NCBI GenBank assembly: GCA_031267075.1
Contig: JAIRZU010000039.1
Location: forward strand, 1-50,965
Source: Holosporales bacterium
Lineage (GTDB): Bacteria > Pseudomonadota > Alphaproteobacteria > RUG11792
DNA: 50,965 nucleotides
Direction of reading: 5' to 3'
Shown here: positions 34,973-42,702 of the stretch, piece after piece
How positions within the stretch are numbered: the stretch's first letter is position 1
Layout of the letters: each line of letters opens with the position of its first letter
The notes under the pieces: model-generated
Database searches by the model: none
What the model was told of the DNA's origin: nothing
What the model saw: the letters and a program-made list of their open reading frames with translations, nothing else
Program-made: the position numbers and the translations under genes

Positions 34973-35425
34973 TTATGCGGCGATGAGCCGGCTCTTATCA
35001 CGATTGCTGTACACTACCCTCACGGCCTGGCCCACAGATAATGGCGGGTCTTTCGCTTGAGCAATAACTATGACACTCCCATCTTTGAGCTTCACAGTGT
35101 ATTCATTTCCCTTCTCAGTGCGGGTTGCGAGTTTGTTACCAAGTACCCCACCTGCTACTGCGCCGGCTGCAGCTGTCATTATCTTGGCATGTCCGCCACC
35201 GAACATGGAGCCAGCGATTCCTCCGCCTACAGCTCCAAGCGCTGTACCTGCCATAGAGTCCTTTGGTTGCAAATCAACCTCTCTAATCGACGTGATCACC
35301 CCTTCGGCAGATCTCGACACCTCACCTGCGTTCGCTGAATTATACGTATTCCCGCTAAACTCACTATTGGAACAGCCAGTAACGAGTACCGCGGCTGCGA
35401 CCATAATCGCTGCAACTACTCTCAT
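34973..35425 (-). CDS. Glycine-zipper outer-membrane lipoprotein (17-kDa antigen/SlyB type)
   Basis: A 150-residue lipoprotein with signal peptide and lipobox (AAVLVTGC, Cys18). A glycine-zipper segment at about 57-100 (GTALGAVGGGIAGSMFGGG and AAGAVAGGVLGNKLA) is followed by a small beta domain ending YTVKLKDGSVIVI and GQAVRVVY. The plan is that of SlyB/Pcp and the rickettsial 17-kDa surface antigen. It probably sits in the outer membrane. A -10 hexamer TATAAT lies at 35458-35463 on the minus strand and a CATGGGCGTAA-type box about 30 bases beyond it. Confidence 0.85.
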   Translation of the reverse strand: MRVVAAIMVAAAVLVTGCSNSEFSGNTYNSANAGEVSRSAEGVITSIREVDLQPKDSMAGTALGAVGGGIAGSMFGGGHAKIMTAAAGAVAGGVLGNKLATRTEKGNEYTVKLKDGSVIVIAQAKDPPLSVGQAVRVVYSNRDKSRLIAA

Positions 35426-35457
35426 TCGCTAACCTCTCGATAAGCTTCACGCACAAC

Positions 35458-35463
35458 ATTATA
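35458..35463 (-). promoter_or_regulatory. -10 element of the glycine-zipper lipoprotein gene
   Basis: Perfect TATAAT on the minus strand, 33 bases ahead of the start codon. No good -35 is seen at the right distance, so an activator may be needed; the box at 35494 is a candidate site. Confidence 0.5.
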
Positions 35464-35493
35464 TCACGAGTCACAGCCTGATGCTTACATGTA

Positions 35494-35505
35494 TTTACGC
35501 CCATC
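35494..35505 (-). promoter_or_regulatory. CATGGGCGTAA box (degenerate) upstream of the glycine-zipper lipoprotein
   Basis: GATGGGCGTAAA on the minus strand, the shortest of the seven copies, about 30 bases upstream of the -10. Confidence 0.45.
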
Positions 35506-35657
35506 TCCAATCCCCTCTGATGCGTAGGTTGTGGGGGAGGGGAATGTTTGAGAGGCCTCAGCCCAAGTATATAAAATTATAAATACTAATTTAATATTGC
35601 AATCTGGAGATGTTTTTGATATCATATACTCGCGATGGCTTTTTTGAGAGAAACAAA

Positions 35658-36536
35658 ATGAAGAGAACGATAATCGGTGTGATGCTTGTAATGGCATGTG
35701 GTGGAATAGCTGACGGGATGAGGTTCGGTGGGCCCCCGCTACCGCAGCATCCATCGGGAAGGGTACCATACGGTGAAGGTGAAGACAAGCGCAGGACACA
35801 AAAGGAGACCGAGGCTATGCAAAGAAGGGCCGTAGAGCAAGGACTAGATCCAAATGCCGACCCTGTCAGAGTACTGCTAGGCATGTGGAGCCCGCGTTAT
35901 CGAGTGGCACCGGAAAAGGTAGCCCAAGAGGCAGCCATGAAGCTAGGACTACAAAACGATGGTGGACTAAACTACTCTCGCAACGCCAGCCGTGACCTGA
36001 CGCTCTCACTACTATACCTGCAAGAGCACATGAGTGAACTCGTGGCGATGGTCGATGCGACCCCACCGGACGAATACACCATACACCCGAACCAAAGAGT
36101 ATGTGGCCGCCCGAGCGCCCAAATACCTCCCGATGCAGAACACACAATAATGTGGCCCGGGAGAGGCGTCGTACCACCGGACGCACAGGGTGGGCCGGTA
36201 ACCACCCGACTGATGAACATGCTGGGTTACGACCCATCGAGGAACATGCTGATCCATATAGCCGGGACCGTATTCGGAATCACCCTGACCAAAGGGGAGA
36301 AGAGAGCCAAATCGAAGCTGCTAAACAGACTCAACCGGGACGCACCGAGAATACTGGCCATACTTGAGACTCAGGAAGGAATAACTGGCTTGTTTACTGC
36401 TGCGCATCAGGCAGAAGCCCAGTCGAGAATAAACCGCACACGGCTAGTGGCGACCCTGGGAGCCGTGCTTGGACAGCAAGCCACTCCAGCTCTACCACTC
36501 GAATGCACTATCAGCTTCTACCTGAACGAACACTAA
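35658..36536 (+). CDS. Secreted protein of unknown function, first of a tandem pair
   Basis: Not recognised. I place the start at 35658, giving a short signal peptide (MKRTIIGVMLVMACGGIADG) and a mature protein of about 270 residues. It begins with a Pro/Gly-rich segment and continues as a mostly helical, charged protein without membrane segments (VRVLLGMWSPRYRVAPEKV, ARDLTLSLLYLQEHMSELV-like helices). The same signal peptide and upstream DNA recur 1 kb downstream in a broken second copy. Codon usage and the exported nature fit the other host-facing secreted proteins of the window. The function is unknown. Confidence 0.65.
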   Translation: MKRTIIGVMLVMACGGIADGMRFGGPPLPQHPSGRVPYGEGEDKRRTQKETEAMQRRAVEQGLDPNADPVRVLLGMWSPRYRVAPEKVAQEAAMKLGLQNDGGLNYSRNASRDLTLSLLYLQEHMSELVAMVDATPPDEYTIHPNQRVCGRPSAQIPPDAEHTIMWPGRGVVPPDAQGGPVTTRLMNMLGYDPSRNMLIHIAGTVFGITLTKGEKRAKSKLLNRLNRDAPRILAILETQEGITGLFTAAHQAEAQSRINRTRLVATLGAVLGQQATPALPLECTISFYLNEH

Positions 36537-36668
36537 ACCGAAATAGGCTACGATCATCCCTCCCCGATGCGTACGTTGTTGGGGGGGGCGTGCATGCCGA
36601 AAATGCTATACAATCTGGAAAGGGCTCTGATAACATATATCCATAATGTGGCTTGGAAAGGAAACAAA

Positions 36669-36953
36669 ATGATGAAGGCGGCAATCGGTGCTGTGCTTGT
36701 AATGGCATGCTACGGTGGAATAGCCGATGGTATGAGGTTCAGCGGCCAACCGCTCGGAAGGAGGCCACGCGGCGAGGGGTGGGCACACCATCCGCGCAGA
36801 TCAGTGGGGCCAAGGCACAAACACGGACCAGCGGCGGCTCCTATGATGTACGAGAGATTACATTGTGTGGCCTTGACAAGGGTTGTTGTTTGTATGCAAC
36901 ACTTCTGTAAAATGATTCAAAAATCCGCTGCAATTGTTGTGATTCTTGTTTGA
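36669..36953 (+). pseudogene. Broken tandem copy of the upstream secreted protein
   Basis: The start (MMKAAIGAVLVMACYGGIADG then MRFSGQPLGRR) matches the signal peptide and first residues of the gene at 35658, and the upstream DNA is similar too (GATGCGTA followed by GTTGT and G-runs). After about 35 residues the match continues only in another frame: GTPSAQIS in frame +1 corresponds to GRPSAQIP, which is 110 residues further on in the first copy. Thus there is a deletion plus a frameshift, and the frame ends in unrelated sequence just before pal. Confidence 0.6.
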
Positions 36954-37024
36954 TAGCTAGAAGGAGTCTGATAGACTATTTTCATATATGGGTTATCTTT
37001 TGTTTTAAAAGGATGGGTAAGATT

Positions 37025-37546
37025 ATGAATAGGAAGATTCTTCTGGGCTCTATTGCCTGCGTCGCTGTGTTTCTGGCTGCATGTAGCTGCACCTGCAGAG
37101 ACGATAACGTAACAAATGCTGAGGCTGGTACTGCTGCGGATTTTAATGCCAACGTTCAGGACAAGATCTACTTCAATTTTGATAAGTCAGATTTGTCAGC
37201 TGATGCGAAGAAGATTGCTGAAATTCAGGCAGAATGGTTCAAGAAGCACTCTGGTATCGCGATAGTGATCGAAGGACATGCCGACGCGAGAGGAACTGAG
37301 GACTACAACAAGGCACTCGGTTTGAGACGTGCTAATGCTGTAAAGGATGCTCTCGTTGGCTTCGGCGTAGCAGCGGATAGGATAACGGTTGTTTCCTACG
37401 GTAAGGAAAGACTCGCCAGTCCAGGTACAACAGAGAAGGATCATGCTCTGAACCGTCGTGCTGTGACAGTTGTCGCAGGCGGAGCCGATCAGCCAGGAGA
37501 AGGTGGCCGTACCTGCTCATGCGATCACTCTTGCCAGTGCAAGTGA
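37025..37546 (+). CDS. pal: Peptidoglycan-associated lipoprotein Pal
   Basis: Pal anchors the outer membrane to peptidoglycan as part of the Tol-Pal system. The start at 37025 yields a lipoprotein signal peptide (MNRKILLGSIACVAVFLAAC) with lipobox LAAC. The OmpA-like domain begins at IYFNFDKSDLSADAKK and includes IVIEGHADARGTEDYN and LGLRRANAVKDALVGFG with the peptidoglycan-contacting Asp and Arg residues. It closes with KDHALNRRAVTVV. An extra Cys-rich end (CSCDHSCQC) is unusual and mirrors Cys residues after the lipid site (CSCTC). An upstream in-frame start at 36950 is unlikely. No tol genes are in the window. Confidence 0.93.
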   Translation: MNRKILLGSIACVAVFLAACSCTCRDDNVTNAEAGTAADFNANVQDKIYFNFDKSDLSADAKKIAEIQAEWFKKHSGIAIVIEGHADARGTEDYNKALGLRRANAVKDALVGFGVAADRITVVSYGKERLASPGTTEKDHALNRRAVTVVAGGADQPGEGGRTCSCDHSCQCK

Positions 37547-37562
37547 GTCTCTGAATAACGCG

Positions 37563-37592
37563 CACCGAGGATGTGGTAACGCATCCTCGGTG
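37563..37592 (+). terminator. Hairpin after pal, probable terminator
   Basis: An 11-base-pair stem (CACCGAGGATG with CATCCTCGGTG) with an eight-base loop, 16 bases after the pal stop. There is no proper T-run, so it may act as a 3' stabiliser. Between it and the polyprenyl synthase (37547-37876) are only a short piece of the dispersed element and non-descript DNA. Confidence 0.55.
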
Positions 37593-37599
37593 GCGTTGC

Positions 37600-37640
37600 A
37601 TCGGTCCGATGCTCGAATGCTCATGTACCTCTAGGCACAC
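37600..37640 (-). repeat. Dispersed element, fragment after pal
   Basis: The block CCGATGCTCGAATGCTCATG with flanking bases equals the centre-right part of the element; both ends are missing. Confidence 0.6.
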
Positions 37641-37867
37641 TCAACCTCTGGAGACATTTAGCTAAAGGGGTTGGTAGTATGTGCAACTCTCAAAATTGAA
37701 CACCCTACTGTCAAACTACCTTCTGTTCCAGCTCTGTACGTTGAAGATATCGGATGGTGTGGTCTGGTGCTGAGGCATTTTCTAATCTCTGGGTTTTAGG
37801 CTTGTATTTCCATGGGATTTTGCAACTTGCGTGAGGAGAAGGACCGCCAGCTAGGTACCACAACACG

Positions 37868-37892
37868 GCCAACCAGTTACCACCTGGTTGGC
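37868..37892 (-). terminator. Hairpin at the end of the polyprenyl synthase gene
   Basis: A nine-base-pair stem (GCCAACCAG with CTGGTTGGC) and a seven-base loop that contains the TAA stop of the synthase. The T-tract is poor in both directions. Confidence 0.4.
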
Positions 37893-38821
37893 TTGGTTTG
37901 ATGGGACTGATTACTGAATCCTGCTTCGTCTATCCTTATCAGCTTCTCCGCTACATTCAGGTACCTACGCATAGCCAGTCTGGCGGCGTTTCTGAACTCC
38001 TCTGAAGATATAGCGGATCGTATATCGTCGTAGCTGCCTTGTCTTCTATCAAGAAGTTTCTGCATATCAAATCCGAAATAATCTCGCAGTATGACGATGG
38101 GGAAGGTGATGCGGCCCATCAGGTAGTCTTCTGAATCTTCAAACCTTTCATGTGAGTAGCAGTCGATGTCATTCTGCACCTGGAAGATGATACCAACGCA
38201 CAATCCGATGATGGCCATCTTTCTGGAGTAGACAAAATCCCCGGTTGATAGATAGCTTCCGAGGAAACAGGACAGCTTAAAGAAGGCGCCGGTTTTTAAT
38301 GCTGCGCAACGCACGTACTGCGATAGCGAGGAGCCAGCATGTAACCCTTGCTCCAGTAGTGCACCATAGGCAGTCGAGGAACACTCCCTGAAGAAAAGTC
38401 GCTGTACGATATCGCCTTGGCTGTGTAGCCTGACAAACTCAACTACCGCCCTTATTAGCATGAAGTCTCCTAGAAGTATGCTGGCCTGGGCTCCGTGGGA
38501 GCTTACGAATGATGCTTCACCTCTGCGCATCTTACTCCCATCAATCACATCATCATGCAGGATCGAGGCGTAATGCATTATCTCCAGGATCGCGATGGTC
38601 TTGAATTTGAGTTCCTCGCTTATGCGATATGTGTTGTTCCAGAGGGTGAAGTACAAGATGGATCTGATGCGCTTCCCCTTTCCGATCATCAGCGAGCTTA
38701 TGCGTTTGAGCTCGCCATTTTGAGTGATGAATCCAGAGATGTAATTATCCAGCGTTCTAAGATCAGCTCCAAGAGAAGCCCTCCTAGATAAGATCCAATC
38801 AATTACCTCTGAAAACACCAA
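37877..38821 (-). CDS. ispB: Polyprenyl diphosphate synthase
   Basis: Trans-prenyltransferases of this class extend isopentenyl units to the octa- or decaprenyl chain of ubiquinone. The 314-residue protein has the conserved GKGKRIRSILYF and the first aspartate motif LHDDVIDGSKMRRG (Asp90, Asp91, Asp94). SILLGDFMLIRA and ALKTGAFFKLSC follow. The second aspartate-rich motif, normally FQ-x2-DDxxD, reads FQVQNDIDCY, so the first aspartate is Asn217 and the last is Cys221. This may change magnesium binding or chain length. The substrate comes from the MEP pathway (ispDF at 8 kb). yidC is 23 bases upstream. I am sure of the family, less of the exact product. Confidence 0.87.
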   Translation of the reverse strand: MVFSEVIDWILSRRASLGADLRTLDNYISGFITQNGELKRISSLMIGKGKRIRSILYFTLWNNTYRISEELKFKTIAILEIMHYASILHDDVIDGSKMRRGEASFVSSHGAQASILLGDFMLIRAVVEFVRLHSQGDIVQRLFFRECSSTAYGALLEQGLHAGSSLSQYVRCAALKTGAFFKLSCFLGSYLSTGDFVYSRKMAIIGLCVGIIFQVQNDIDCYSHERFEDSEDYLMGRITFPIVILRDYFGFDMQKLLDRRQGSYDDIRSAISSEEFRNAARLAMRRYLNVAEKLIRIDEAGFSNQSHQTKPTRW

Positions 38822-38844
38822 ACAGCCCCTCCTGCCTCTGCCTC

Positions 38845-40548
38845 CTATTTCTCTGCCCTCATCGTCGTGTAGCGCTGCTGTATCATGCTAATGATGTTGC
38901 TGATGGTCCAGTATATCACTACCCCAACTGGGAACGACGAACATATGTACGTGAACATGATCGGAAGCACAATCATCATATTCTCCTGCATCTTTTGCTC
39001 ACTCGTTTTCTCAGGGGATTTAGGGCCTTGCGTTGAGGAAAGTTTCTGCTGCCAGAACATGGTGAGCCCCATAATGATCGGCCATACACCGATACGTAGG
39101 AAGCCAGGTGGCGTCCAGTCAATCACTCCAAACAGGTTGAAGATATATAACGGATCTGGAGCAGACAGGTCGCGGATCCATAGGAACAATGGAGCATGCC
39201 TCATATGTATGCTTATGAAGAAGACCTTGTACAAGCAGAAGAATATGGGGGCCTGAAGGAGCATCGGCAAACACCCAGACATCGGGGACACCTGCTCCCT
39301 TTTGTACAGCGCTACAAGCTCCTGGTTCAGCCTCATCTTATCGTGAGAGTAAGTCTTTTGCAGGTTTGTTATCTTCGGCTGCAGCTTCTTCATTTTTGCC
39401 ATAGATGCAAATGACTTCTTGGTAAGCGGGTATGTGAGGATCTTAAACATCAGCGTCAGGATCACTACCACCAATCCCATATTAGAGAAGATCTTTGCGA
39501 GGATATCCATGAGGTACAGCAGCGGCTTCGTCACAATGAAGAACCACCCAAAGTCGATTGCCATATCAAACTTCTGCAACCTGAGCTTATCGCCATATCC
39601 ATTTAAAATCTCCATATCCTTTGGCCCAGTGAAAACAGAGTACTGAACCTTAACGGTTTCCTCAGGTTGAAGCTTGATGTCCTCCTTGCTAACGGCTGAA
39701 ACTTTAAATGAGTCAGCATCAGATTTTGTATAGCTGACCGTGAAGTTAGGATCCTTGTTGATGATGGCGCACAGCCAGTATATATCCGTGAACCCAAACC
39801 AATCCGCCTCATTCAATTTCTTTTCAGAATCGACGTTACTGTACTTCACCTCCTCAATCCTACCGGCTGCGCTGCCGATAAGCCCCTCATGAACAACAGC
39901 ATAATTGCCCTGAGGTGGATTCTTTCTCACCAAGTGCACATCGGCTGATACGGAAATAACATTACCAGATACGTTTGTAATTTCGTCTGTTACGTTCGCG
40001 AGGTAGCCATCATCGATAGCCACTGTTCTCTTGATGATTAGCCCGTGCTGCGTCTGCAGGCTGAGGGTTGCCGACTTATCAGTCCCTTCATCATCGGATG
40101 GGATCCAAACTGAACTTTCAGCAATCAGCTCGTTGTTAGTTTTATCGTTGTATGCGATCCCGCAGTAGAACTCAGACGGACTGAGAAGCTTAACGCACTC
40201 GCTGTTATCATCAGTGGTTTGCTTGTAGCTCTTAAGGGTGACGATATCAAGGACACCTCCATTCGGATTTACAGATCCAATTAAGTTAGCGTTCTCTATG
40301 GTCTGCCTTGAGCGGCTTGCAGCGACTGAATCATCTGAGACGATTTTAGCTGGTTGAGGAGGACTAGCGGACAATGACTGCTCGTCGCCCTTACTATCCT
40401 CGGGGGCAGCGTCCTCTGTTTTCTGAGTAGCCGTCTGCTGTGGGCCATCGAAAAAATGGTTATAGCAAAACATCATCATTACGAATATGACGAGAGCGAC
40501 AATCAAATTCCTGTTGCTTGCTCCGTCGTTGTTATTGTTTAGAGACAT
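38845..40548 (-). CDS. yidC: Membrane protein insertase YidC
   Basis: YidC inserts and folds inner-membrane proteins, alone or with SecYEG. The 567-residue protein has the N-terminal segment (about 14-28), a Ser/Gln-rich linker and a large periplasmic beta domain (about 85-330). The insertase core follows, starting at FDMAIDFGWFFIVTKPLLYLM, with the cytoplasmic KKLQPKITNLQKTYSHDKMR hairpin, PMSGCLPMLLQAPIFFCLYK and FMYICSSFPVGVVIYW-like last helices (here FTYICSSFPVGVVIYWTISN). The length is close to E. coli YidC (548). It is 10 bases downstream of yidD, the classic gene order; rpmH and rnpA are not here. Confidence 0.97.
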   Translation of the reverse strand: MSLNNNNDGASNRNLIVALVIFVMMMFCYNHFFDGPQQTATQKTEDAAPEDSKGDEQSLSASPPQPAKIVSDDSVAASRSRQTIENANLIGSVNPNGGVLDIVTLKSYKQTTDDNSECVKLLSPSEFYCGIAYNDKTNNELIAESSVWIPSDDEGTDKSATLSLQTQHGLIIKRTVAIDDGYLANVTDEITNVSGNVISVSADVHLVRKNPPQGNYAVVHEGLIGSAAGRIEEVKYSNVDSEKKLNEADWFGFTDIYWLCAIINKDPNFTVSYTKSDADSFKVSAVSKEDIKLQPEETVKVQYSVFTGPKDMEILNGYGDKLRLQKFDMAIDFGWFFIVTKPLLYLMDILAKIFSNMGLVVVILTLMFKILTYPLTKKSFASMAKMKKLQPKITNLQKTYSHDKMRLNQELVALYKREQVSPMSGCLPMLLQAPIFFCLYKVFFISIHMRHAPLFLWIRDLSAPDPLYIFNLFGVIDWTPPGFLRIGVWPIIMGLTMFWQQKLSSTQGPKSPEKTSEQKMQENMMIVLPIMFTYICSSFPVGVVIYWTISNIISMIQQRYTTMRAEK

Positions 40549-40558
40549 CTATGATCTC

Positions 40559-40780
40559 CTACGGCACCGGGTCATATCCACAATTCTTGAACTTCCCGAA
40601 GCCTGGCCTGCATCTGGCTATCCTGCAGCATGATAGTACAATTCCTCTGAAAGCTCCATACCTTTCTATGGCATCGTGCGCGTATGAGGAGCATGACGGA
40701 ATGAACCGGCAACATGCCCTCCTCCCAGCCGTAGAAGCCTGATAAAGCCTGATCAAAAACAGCAAGAAACGTTTTAGCAT
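40559..40780 (-). CDS. yidD: Membrane protein insertion efficiency factor YidD
   Basis: YidD is a small membrane-associated protein that helps YidC-dependent insertion. The family pattern is complete: LIRLYQASTAGRRACCRFIP, then SCSSYAHDAIERYGAFRG, RIARCRPG and the C-terminal GYDPVP. I start at 40780 (MLKRFLLFLIRLYQ), giving 73 residues; the frame is open to 40834 and a Met at 40786 is also possible. It is directly followed by yidC. Confidence 0.93.
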   Translation of the reverse strand: MLKRFLLFLIRLYQASTAGRRACCRFIPSCSSYAHDAIERYGAFRGIVLSCCRIARCRPGFGKFKNCGYDPVP

Positions 40781-40848
40781 AACCATACTACGAAATGTCC
40801 TCAGAACCGAGGCCAGCATCATCATACCACACATAGGTACGTCGGATA

Positions 40849-40871
40849 CAAATTATTTTTACGCCCATGTG
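40849..40871 (-). promoter_or_regulatory. CATGGGCGTAA box upstream of yidD and family copy 3
   Basis: Full-length copy oriented towards yidD. In reverse orientation it is also about 90 bases ahead of the copy 3 start, as at copy 2. Confidence 0.6.
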
Positions 40872-40957
40872 AAAAATAATCTTCTCCGTTAACTATTTTT
40901 TAACCCTTCACATGCTAACCTACTTATAGAAACTTATATCCTCAAGGGGAGGAAAAC
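40872..40957 (+). promoter_or_regulatory. Conserved upstream region of the phase-variable family (copy 3)
   Basis: Nearly identical to the copy 1 leader over about 85 bases: AAAATAATCTTCTCCGTTAA, TAACC, ACTTATAGAAAC and the ribosome site CAAGGGGAGGA. Confidence 0.65.
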
Positions 40958-41910
40958 ATGAAAAGCAAATTGGTAACGTTAACGGTAGCACTATGTGTTA
41001 CAGGCATGGCAAATGTGTACGGAAGCCGTGGAGTTCTAGAGAGAGAGAGAGTCCTGTAGTTAGCAGAGCAGCATCTCAAGTAAGTACGGTGTTTGGGAGG
41101 CTAGATAAACTAGAGAACGAACTCGAAACCATCAAGCAGGAAATGGCAGCATACAAAAAGCTCCTCGGCCACCCAGCAATACAAGCAAGCGGGACAGGGT
41201 CCGATTCAGTAGAAGCCCAACCGCCAACAGGTCTATTTCTGGTTACGCATCAGCAATTCCTGATCCAGGGGGCAATGCAGTTAGCGGACGAAATGTACAG
41301 GAGCGGCGAATATCAGACGTACACACACACCATAATTTGGAGGGTAATCCAGCAGCAACTCGAGGAGGCCGATGGTAGCACTAATATGCAACACATCAGA
41401 GATAGATGGAGCTGGAGCATGCTACACCGGGTCCCGACTGCGAGCGATATCCAGAGCACGTATACCGTCTGGACAGCCAACGGAAAGCCACAGCTTATGA
41501 TAGCTAATTCCTCTGCATCTGACACGAAGTACGCCTCCATATACACAGGCATTCAATCACTAGACAACGACAGAGGTTTTCCACCGCTGGAGCGCGTAAA
41601 AGCCATCAGCAACGATATTACAAGCACGCTTATCGGCGGCATCGTCAGCGAGATGGTCATCATGAACACCCCTAATTATAGCGAGTCACAGTCCGATAGT
41701 GATATCATTGCAGAATGCAACCTAACCGGAATTGACCCGGCTCTAATCAGCACGGACATAGTGCTAAAAGGGGCCTTAGCACGCAAAAGAAACATGCGTA
41801 CGGATGTGACCATCAGCATAACGGCGAAAAACAACCCAAACTACAATTCCTCCTATATCGTATACGGGAGGCCTACCACTCCACCACCCCTAGCTGACAC
41901 CCAAGCGTAA
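40958..41910 (+). CDS. Phase-variable secreted protein family, copy 3 (signal peptide and body out of frame)
   Basis: The ATG at 40958 encodes a cleavable signal peptide (MKSKLVTLTVALCVTGMAN, then VYGSRGVLERE), different from copies 1 and 2 after the first six residues. The frame then stops within an (AG)7 tract at 41038-41051. The body, about 290 codons to 41910, is in another frame; with 6 AG units the fusion would read GVLERESPVVSRAAS. The body has a short coiled coil (LDKLENELETIKQEM) and a C-terminal domain clearly related to copy 1 (LVTHQQFLIQGAMQLADEM and VIQQQLEEADGST). It ends near YIVYGRPTTPP. As sequenced it is OFF. Function unknown; exported when ON. Confidence 0.7.
41038..41051 (+). 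repeat. (AG)7 dinucleotide tract, family copy 3
   Basis: Seven AG units between signal peptide and body. Loss of one unit or gain of two restores the reading frame. Confidence 0.87.
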
Positions 41911-41925
41911 CCACGCAACAACTAC

Positions 41926-41961
41926 GGAGAGGAGGTTTCTTGTTGAGGCCCTCTCCTCTCC
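41926..41961. terminator. Hairpin between family copy 3 and pyrH, possible bidirectional terminator
   Basis: GGAGAGGAG at 41926-41934 pairs with CTCCTCTCC at 41953-41961, with an 18-base loop. It lies between two convergent genes; no strong T-run. Confidence 0.45.
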
Positions 41962-42674
41962 TACTGTGTAGAGTCTGAGCGCACTACCGATAGCTTCAGT
42001 TCTCCATTGATGGCTCGCATGAAGCAGTTTGGTTCGTTAACGGCAAACACATAAATTGGCAGCTTTCTTTGGGAGGCGAGTACGAATGCAGTTTGGTCCA
42101 TCACCTGGAGATTCCTTTGGATTGCCTCACTATGTGTGAGCTCCGGAATGTGCTTGGCATCATCAAATATCTTCGGATCTGCATCGTAGATGCCATCAGT
42201 TTTTGTAGCCTTCAGAAGCGCGTCGCATCTGGCCATCGAAGCTGCGATAACGGCAACAGTATCAGTTGAGAAATACGGCAACCCGACTCCACCACAGAAG
42301 ATTATGACTGCTCCACGAGAGGCTAATTCCCTGACGGTAAAAACATCATTTGGTAGTATCCCAAATGGTAGTCGCAGAGCGGATACAGCTTCAACATACA
42401 AGCCCCTTGCCCGAAGCGCATCCCTCATAAATATGCCGTTCATAACGGTCGATAGCATACCGATGGAGTCCGCCGTTTCCGAAGCGATAAGATCACTCTT
42501 CTGAAAGTCACGGCCTCTCACTATGTTGCCACCTCCAATGACGAGGCAGACTTTTATTCCGGAGTCGATCACATTCTTCACGTTATCGCAGACAGTGGCA
42601 ATTTCGTTTAAGCCGAACTTGCCGTCAGCTCCAGATAACGTCTCTCCTGAGATTTTGATCAAGACACTTTTCAC
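41961..42674 (-). CDS. pyrH: UMP kinase
   Basis: PyrH phosphorylates UMP to UDP in pyrimidine nucleotide synthesis. Amino-acid-kinase motifs: KISGETLSG at 7-15, LVIGGGNIVRG, ADSIGMLSTVMNGI, and the acceptor region VFTVRELASRGAVIIFCGGV. ALLKATKTDGIYDADPKI and LQVMDQTAFVLA follow. The length of 237 is normal. It lies 28 bases downstream of tsf, the common tsf-pyrH order (rpsB is not in the window). Confidence 0.97.
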   Translation of the reverse strand: MKSVLIKISGETLSGADGKFGLNEIATVCDNVKNVIDSGIKVCLVIGGGNIVRGRDFQKSDLIASETADSIGMLSTVMNGIFMRDALRARGLYVEAVSALRLPFGILPNDVFTVRELASRGAVIIFCGGVGLPYFSTDTVAVIAASMARCDALLKATKTDGIYDADPKIFDDAKHIPELTHSEAIQRNLQVMDQTAFVLASQRKLPIYVFAVNEPNCFMRAINGELKLSVVRSDSTQ

Positions 42675-42702
42675 CTTACGGACACCTTTACGATGGACGC
42701 TT

